Positions 59,611 through 64,000 of a stretch of DNA of 64,000 nucleotides are shown one piece after another (the first letter of the stretch is position 1; the number at the start of each line of letters is the position of its first letter). This DNA is from Christiangramia sp. (lineage in GTDB: Bacteria; Bacteroidota; Bacteroidia; Flavobacteriales; Flavobacteriaceae), in NCBI RefSeq assembly GCF_029937855.1, contig NZ_JAPYPC010000007.1:12346-76345 (forward strand), written 5' to 3'. The translations under genes and the position numbers were made by a program. The notes beneath the pieces were generated by a model. The model was given only the letters and a program-made list of their open reading frames with translations. It had not been told where the DNA came from and ran no database searches.

Positions 59611-61593
59611 TTAGTCTACCCAGTCAAACATTGCGACATCTACAGTTGCTTCAGCATCATATGCAGCAGTTAAATCTACTACAACACCATCTACAGTTAT
59701 ACCAGTTAGATCTGTTCTGTTATCGTCGGTAATGTCTATGATAGTTTCATAACCACTTAAGGAAAGTCCTTCGATTACCGCTCCTGAAGTAGCTTTGAAC
59801 TGCAGTGCAGTTCCACCGGTAGTAGATACCGCTGTAAAGTTAATTACCTTCGGGTTGGCGTTTCTCTTGTCGGCTTCAATAGCTGTAGAAAAATTGTTTA
59901 TAGTATGGTTCACGTAGGTATTTTCAATAGTACCGTTCCAACCTTCTGTCCAGTCCACGGCATCATCTTCATTGTTTTCAAGGTAAATGTTCTTTATAGA
60001 AACCGTTCCGCCAAAAAATTCAACTCCATCATCAGCTCCATTAAGGATTGCGATATTTTCAATGCTAGTTCCAGATCCCACTGCATAAAGTGATAGCCCG
60101 TTATATTGAGATTCAGAATTTATAGAAGCTCCCGCATCTTTCAGGACCAGATATTCAATAGAACCAGAATTATCATTGTCTTCATCGCCACCATAGATGA
60201 TTCCTCCTACTTCTGCAGTAGCATTTGCACCGGCATCTGTAGAGGCGTTACCAGCGATCACAAGACCACCCCAGCTCCCGGCCTCGCCAGAAGTGGAAGA
60301 CATTACCACAGGATTATTTTCAGTTCCCTGGATATCGATCATCCCACCTCTTTGAACTACAATATAAATACTTGTAGCTGAAGTCTCGCTATCACTTCTC
60401 GCAGTAATTTGAGTACCTGCCGGGATTGTAAGCTTTGCACCATCTTCCACAGAAACTATACTGCTTATTACATATTCGTTATTTGCGTCCAGGCTTAGGT
60501 TTCCTTCAATAGTGGATGGTAAAACAGACACCTGTCCTCTGTTGGAAATCCAGTCAAACATGGAAGCATCAACAGTTGGGTCTCCGGAATAATCTGCATT
60601 AAGATCTGCAGTAGCACCGTTTAAAATGATGCTGGAAAGATCTGTCCTGTTATCATCCGTGATGTCTATTGCTGTATCATATCCTGAAAGTGAAAGGCCG
60701 GTGATAGTCGCACCAGAAACAGATTTAAACTGCAATGCAGTGCCACCAGTGGTAGAAACAGCGGTAAAATTATTGATTATAGGGTTTCCGTTCTCTTTAT
60801 CTGCTTCAATAGCCGTGGAAAAATTTTCAATAGTGTGAAGAACATATACGTTTTCAAGAGATCCATTCCATCTTTCGGTCCAGTCTACTGCATCGTCTTC
60901 ATTATTTTCCAGATAAAGATTAGTAATAGCTACAGAACCTCCGAAGAACTCAACTCCGTCGTCAGCTCCATTGATCAAGGCCACATTCTGAATAGATGTT
61001 TCTGAACCTACTGCATAAAGCGATAATCCATTGAATTGAGACTCAGAGTTGATAGAGGCTCCAGCATCAGAAAGAACCAGATAATTAATAGATCCTGAAT
61101 CATCTGAAGCATCTTCGCCGCCATATACTATACCGCCAACTTCTGCGGTAGCATTTGTACCTGCAGCAGTTGGAGCGTTACCTGCGATGATTAAACCACC
61201 CCATGTGCCGGCCTGGCCGTTCGCAGAACGCATAATTACGGGAGAAGAAGCCGATCCCTGAATATCAATTTGTCCTCCTTTTTGAACTACGATGTATACA
61301 TTGGTCGCATCACTTTGATCTGTATCTGTATCTGCAATAATCTCTGTTCCCGCAGGTATTGTTAAGGTAGCGCCAGATTCTACAGATAGGATTCCGGTCA
61401 AACTATAAGTTTCGGCAGCATCAAGGGTTCTGTCTTCTTCTACAGAACCATTAAGTTCCAGATTTCCAGATGGTATTTGTCCGCTATCATCTGTAGGGTC
61501 AATTGGCTCAATGTTGTTGTCACTGCTGCAGGAAGTGGCAAATAATCCAACGGCAACAGCAGACATTAGCAATAATTTTTTCAGTTTTTTCAT
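59611..61593 (-). CDS. Two-repeat beta-helix-like lipoprotein, receptor partner
   Basis: 660 residues. The signal MKKLKKLLLMSAVAVGLFA with TSC lipobox (Cys 22) and an acidic linker precede two tandem repeats of about 310 residues (about 44-348 and 357-660), each with TLTIPAGT or KLTIPAGT, GxWGGLxIAGN, AEVGGIxYGG, GADDGVEFFGG, ENNEDDAVDWTE and TAxQFK. The regular short strands and DDGVEFFGG steps suggest a right-handed beta-helix. The gene follows the TonB-dependent receptor by 43 nt, so it is likely an outer-membrane lipoprotein acting with it, in place of SusD. The ligand is unknown. Confidence 0.82.
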   Translation of the reverse strand: MKKLKKLLLMSAVAVGLFATSCSSDNNIEPIDPTDDSGQIPSGNLELNGSVEEDRTLDAAETYSLTGILSVESGATLTIPAGTEIIADTDTDQSDATNVYIVVQKGGQIDIQGSASSPVIMRSANGQAGTWGGLIIAGNAPTAAGTNATAEVGGIVYGGEDASDDSGSINYLVLSDAGASINSESQFNGLSLYAVGSETSIQNVALINGADDGVEFFGGSVAITNLYLENNEDDAVDWTERWNGSLENVYVLHTIENFSTAIEADKENGNPIINNFTAVSTTGGTALQFKSVSGATITGLSLSGYDTAIDITDDNRTDLSSIILNGATADLNADYSGDPTVDASMFDWISNRGQVSVLPSTIEGNLSLDANNEYVISSIVSVEDGAKLTIPAGTQITARSDSETSATSIYIVVQRGGMIDIQGTENNPVVMSSTSGEAGSWGGLVIAGNASTDAGANATAEVGGIIYGGDEDNDNSGSIEYLVLKDAGASINSESQYNGLSLYAVGSGTSIENIAILNGADDGVEFFGGTVSIKNIYLENNEDDAVDWTEGWNGTIENTYVNHTINNFSTAIEADKRNANPKVINFTAVSTTGGTALQFKATSGAVIEGLSLSGYETIIDITDDNRTDLTGITVDGVVVDLTAAYDAEATVDVAMFDWVD

Positions 61594-61636
61594 AATCTTA
61601 GGTTTAATAAAGGTTTTGGTTAACAGGTTATTATGT

Positions 61637-64000
61637 TTAAAAGTTATAGTTTACCCCCAAGCTAATTACAGCTCCACGATCGTAGGATCTCACTGTTTGA
61701 TTAGACTCCTCTACATTTCCGGAAATTGGCCTTATCGCCTGATATCTTTCAATTTCAGGATTAAGCAGGTTTTGTCCTCTAAACTGTAGCTGCCAGTGAT
61801 CATTTAATTCTTTGGTCATGATAAGGTCCAGAGTTACAAAGCCTTTTTCAATGATCTCATCGTTATACTGAATGTCTATTTGATCCAGCCTCTGACTTTC
61901 GGGATTTCCAAGCGCAAATATTTTATCTGATGCATAAGCTCCTACCAGTGTTGCGCTAAATGGATTTTCAGTTTCGGTAGAGATGTTTGCAGAAGCATTA
62001 AATATCCAGTCGGAAGCTCCCTGAAGGCCAATTTCATTCTTTCCATTATATCTGAAAGTCCTAATGAACTTTCCGTCCTCATCATATACATCTTTAAGAT
62101 CCTGAGAATGCCACATTCTGGTTACATTTCCAGAGACTGTGAGGTCAAGACCAGCTTCGTTTTCATTTTCAATAACGTCCATTCTTGCTTCCAACTCCAA
62201 GCCGTAGATATTGGCTTCTTCACCAGCATTGAAATAAGAGAATACGGGAGCAGAGCCTCTTTCCCTTGCTTTGTTGATAGGGTCCTTTATTTTCTTATAA
62301 AATCCGGTAAGGGAAATAAGTTCCCCTGAACTTGGGAAGATCTCATATTTCAAATCTATATTGGTGTTTCTGGAGGCTTCCAGGTTTGGATTACCTCTGG
62401 TGACTAACCCGGTTTGGGAAACATATTCAAATGGCGCGATCTCCTTGAATTCTGGTAATGTAATCGTTCTACTCGCGGCCAATCTAATGTTAGAGTCTTC
62501 GTTAGGCGAGAACCTGAAATTTATACTGGGATATATATTATCGTAAGATTTATTCACGAAATTTGGAAGGTTCTGCGGATAGTTATTTACGTCAAATATC
62601 ACATCAAGCTCATCTTTTTGAAACCTGGCTCCAATATTAAGGTTCCATTTAGCGTTCCCGTAATTAAATACTCCGAATCCTGAGATAGATTCCAGTGTAC
62701 CTTCATAGATATCGGGATTAAGTACGTTAAATATGAGGGATCTGTTATTGAAGTTCTCAGTAGTGAATATCCCGTCGAAATTATCTATTGATGTAGGATT
62801 TACAGTATTGAAGTCCCTTTCCTCTGCTCCGAAGAACCTGGAGTAGAAATCTCTTTGTTTATTTCTATAATTTCCTCCAAATTTTGCAAAAACCTTTGTT
62901 TCATTTTCATCATCCTGAATGAAGTTATATTGATCCTGGATAAAAGCATTAAATTCAATATCATCTATCTGTTGTACAGATTTTCTTTGCTGGTAGGCGT
63001 TGGTTTCTCCAAGCAAAATTGGTTCTGTGGGGTGAATGTTTACTTCATTCCTAATACGGTTTGGCTCATCTGCATCTACCATATTGTATCCTGCAGCCCA
63101 TTCCAACTCATTTTTGTTCTCCCACATATCGTGGTAACCATGAAGCTGGTTTACCCACAGCCTGGTTTGTTTGGTATTCTGGTCGCGTACAAATTGATTA
63201 AATCCATCTCCGCGATCACTTTCTTCAAAAACGACCCCTTCACCATTTCTACCACCTTCAAAAACTTCATCGGTCACTTTGTTAATGAATAAACTGGTAG
63301 CTTTTAGTCTGTTGTTTTCATTGAACTCATAACCAAGATCGAGTAATGCGGTATTATTATCGGTTTTCTTATAATTTGTGGCATCTGTAAAGCCGTCTTC
63401 AAAATCGTTATTACGATAATTGGCAAAAGTGCCCTGGTTGTATTCAAAATCAACAGAATTAGAGGCAGTAAGTAGCACTCTAAGATCACCAAATTCCTTT
63501 CCGGCAGTAAGCGCATATCTTCTATTAATTGGAAGAACGGCCGTTCCGGGATCCCAACCCTGATTGTTCAAAGAAAACCGTGTTGGAATCGCCTGGTCGT
63601 AAAATCCAAAATAAACATCCTCCTGATTTGGAGAAACTTTAAAGTCACTAAATTGTCCTACGGCATTAGTATTTGCACCAATTCTAATTCCTAAATCCAA
63701 TTCGCTTTTTCCCCTAAGCTCCCTGGAGGTAATATCGATACTTCCAGAAGCCTGATCTGCGGAATTTTCTGAAGAATAATTTTTACTAATAGAAATATTC
63801 TGGATAACTCTTGTAGGAAAGAGTCCAAGGTCAATGTTCTTTCTTTCCACATCGTCAGAAGGAATTGGAAGTCCGTTCATTGTGGTATATAAATAACGAT
63901 CACCCAGTCCTCTTACAAAAATATCTCCCGAAGCTTCACTGCTTGTTACTCCGGAAATTTTGGTGGTAGCCGTCGCAGCATCGGAGACTCCTAATTTGGC
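61637..64000 (-). CDS. TonB-dependent receptor (5' partial)
   Basis: About 787 residues are visible; the N terminus lies beyond the right edge, since the frame stays open to base 64000. The visible part begins in the plug (ATTKISGVTSSEASGDIFVR, LGDRYLYTTMNGLPIPSDD), then has the plug end (IQNISISKNYSSENSADQAS) and a 22-strand-type barrel ending in GAVISLGVNYNF, an aromatic C terminus. It imports a large or scarce ligand using TonB energy. The lipoprotein gene 43 nt downstream is its probable partner. The absence of SusD argues against a classical glycan PUL. Confidence 0.92.
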   Translation of the reverse strand, partial: AKLGVSDAATATTKISGVTSSEASGDIFVRGLGDRYLYTTMNGLPIPSDDVERKNIDLGLFPTRVIQNISISKNYSSENSADQASGSIDITSRELRGKSELDLGIRIGANTNAVGQFSDFKVSPNQEDVYFGFYDQAIPTRFSLNNQGWDPGTAVLPINRRYALTAGKEFGDLRVLLTASNSVDFEYNQGTFANYRNNDFEDGFTDATNYKKTDNNTALLDLGYEFNENNRLKATSLFINKVTDEVFEGGRNGEGVVFEESDRGDGFNQFVRDQNTKQTRLWVNQLHGYHDMWENKNELEWAAGYNMVDADEPNRIRNEVNIHPTEPILLGETNAYQQRKSVQQIDDIEFNAFIQDQYNFIQDDENETKVFAKFGGNYRNKQRDFYSRFFGAEERDFNTVNPTSIDNFDGIFTTENFNNRSLIFNVLNPDIYEGTLESISGFGVFNYGNAKWNLNIGARFQKDELDVIFDVNNYPQNLPNFVNKSYDNIYPSINFRFSPNEDSNIRLAASRTITLPEFKEIAPFEYVSQTGLVTRGNPNLEASRNTNIDLKYEIFPSSGELISLTGFYKKIKDPINKARERGSAPVFSYFNAGEEANIYGLELEARMDVIENENEAGLDLTVSGNVTRMWHSQDLKDVYDEDGKFIRTFRYNGKNEIGLQGASDWIFNASANISTETENPFSATLVGAYASDKIFALGNPESQRLDQIDIQYNDEIIEKGFVTLDLIMTKELNDHWQLQFRGQNLLNPEIERYQAIRPISGNVEESNQTVRSYDRGAVISLGVNYNF

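Overview
The window is chromosomal DNA of a marine-type member of the Flavobacteriaceae (Bacteroidota), probably close to Gramella/Christiangramia. The signs are an AT-rich sequence, promoters of the TTTG ... TAnnTTTG type, type IX secretion (T9SS) C-terminal domains, a TonB-dependent receptor paired with a lipoprotein, many families typical of Bacteroidota (DUF4230, DUF4271, DUF4296, DUF5686, DUF5777) and dispersed REP-like intergenic palindromes. The genus is inferred from protein style; no search was run.

Layout. 1-9.1 kb: the tail of a repeat-bearing T9SS surface protein, an acyl-CoA dehydrogenase, anmK, an amino acid dehydrogenase, an exbB-exbD-tonB-folC operon and two tRNA-Val genes. 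9.2-18.9 kb: mostly minus-strand genes (VF530 protein, DUF885 peptidase, YdjM-like protein, MutS-like ATPase, MmcQ/YjbR, a cyclase/DUF4260/DUF4230 operon, hemW, ruvC) separated by REP-like palindromes. 20.3-24.4 kb: a BlaI repressor and an M56 membrane protease fused to a TonB C-terminal domain, with a paralogous secreted TonB-C protein, a TPR protein and a lipoprotein. 24.6-34.9 kb: DUF456, a flavin monooxygenase, a YceI-DUF5777-Rieske operon, tatD, an acyltransferase, asparaginase, tRNA-Ser and a second exbB/exbD cluster followed by a PorT-like barrel. 34.9-45.8 kb: minus-strand housekeeping genes (rpoN, an RluA-type synthase, asnS, an MMPL transporter, a DUF5686 protein, frr, pyrH). 46-57.5 kb: zinc peptidase, saccharopine dehydrogenase with Lrp, pckA, hemD-DUF4271, a DPM1-like glycosyltransferase, pyrC, DUF4296, an epimerase, tyrS and an unlisted 31-residue membrane protein. 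57.6-64 kb: a decayed mobile-element relic, a LuxE/PaaK-like protein, a protein that is little more than a T9SS sorting domain, a two-repeat lipoprotein and a partial TonB-dependent receptor.

How the genes fit together. Three regions serve envelope energy transduction or sensing: exbB-exbD-tonB could power the TonB-dependent receptor at the right edge, the second ExbB/ExbD set has its own unknown membrane partner, and the BlaI/M56 operon puts TonB-C domains under a protease-relieved repressor. Most of the rest is core metabolism and translation. I found no CRISPR array, prophage, intact insertion sequence or recognisable defence system. The least explained material is the M56/TonB-C operon, the exbB-associated 145-residue membrane protein, the receptor/lipoprotein pair at the right edge and two related copies of a 180-220 bp relic with terminal inverted repeats.
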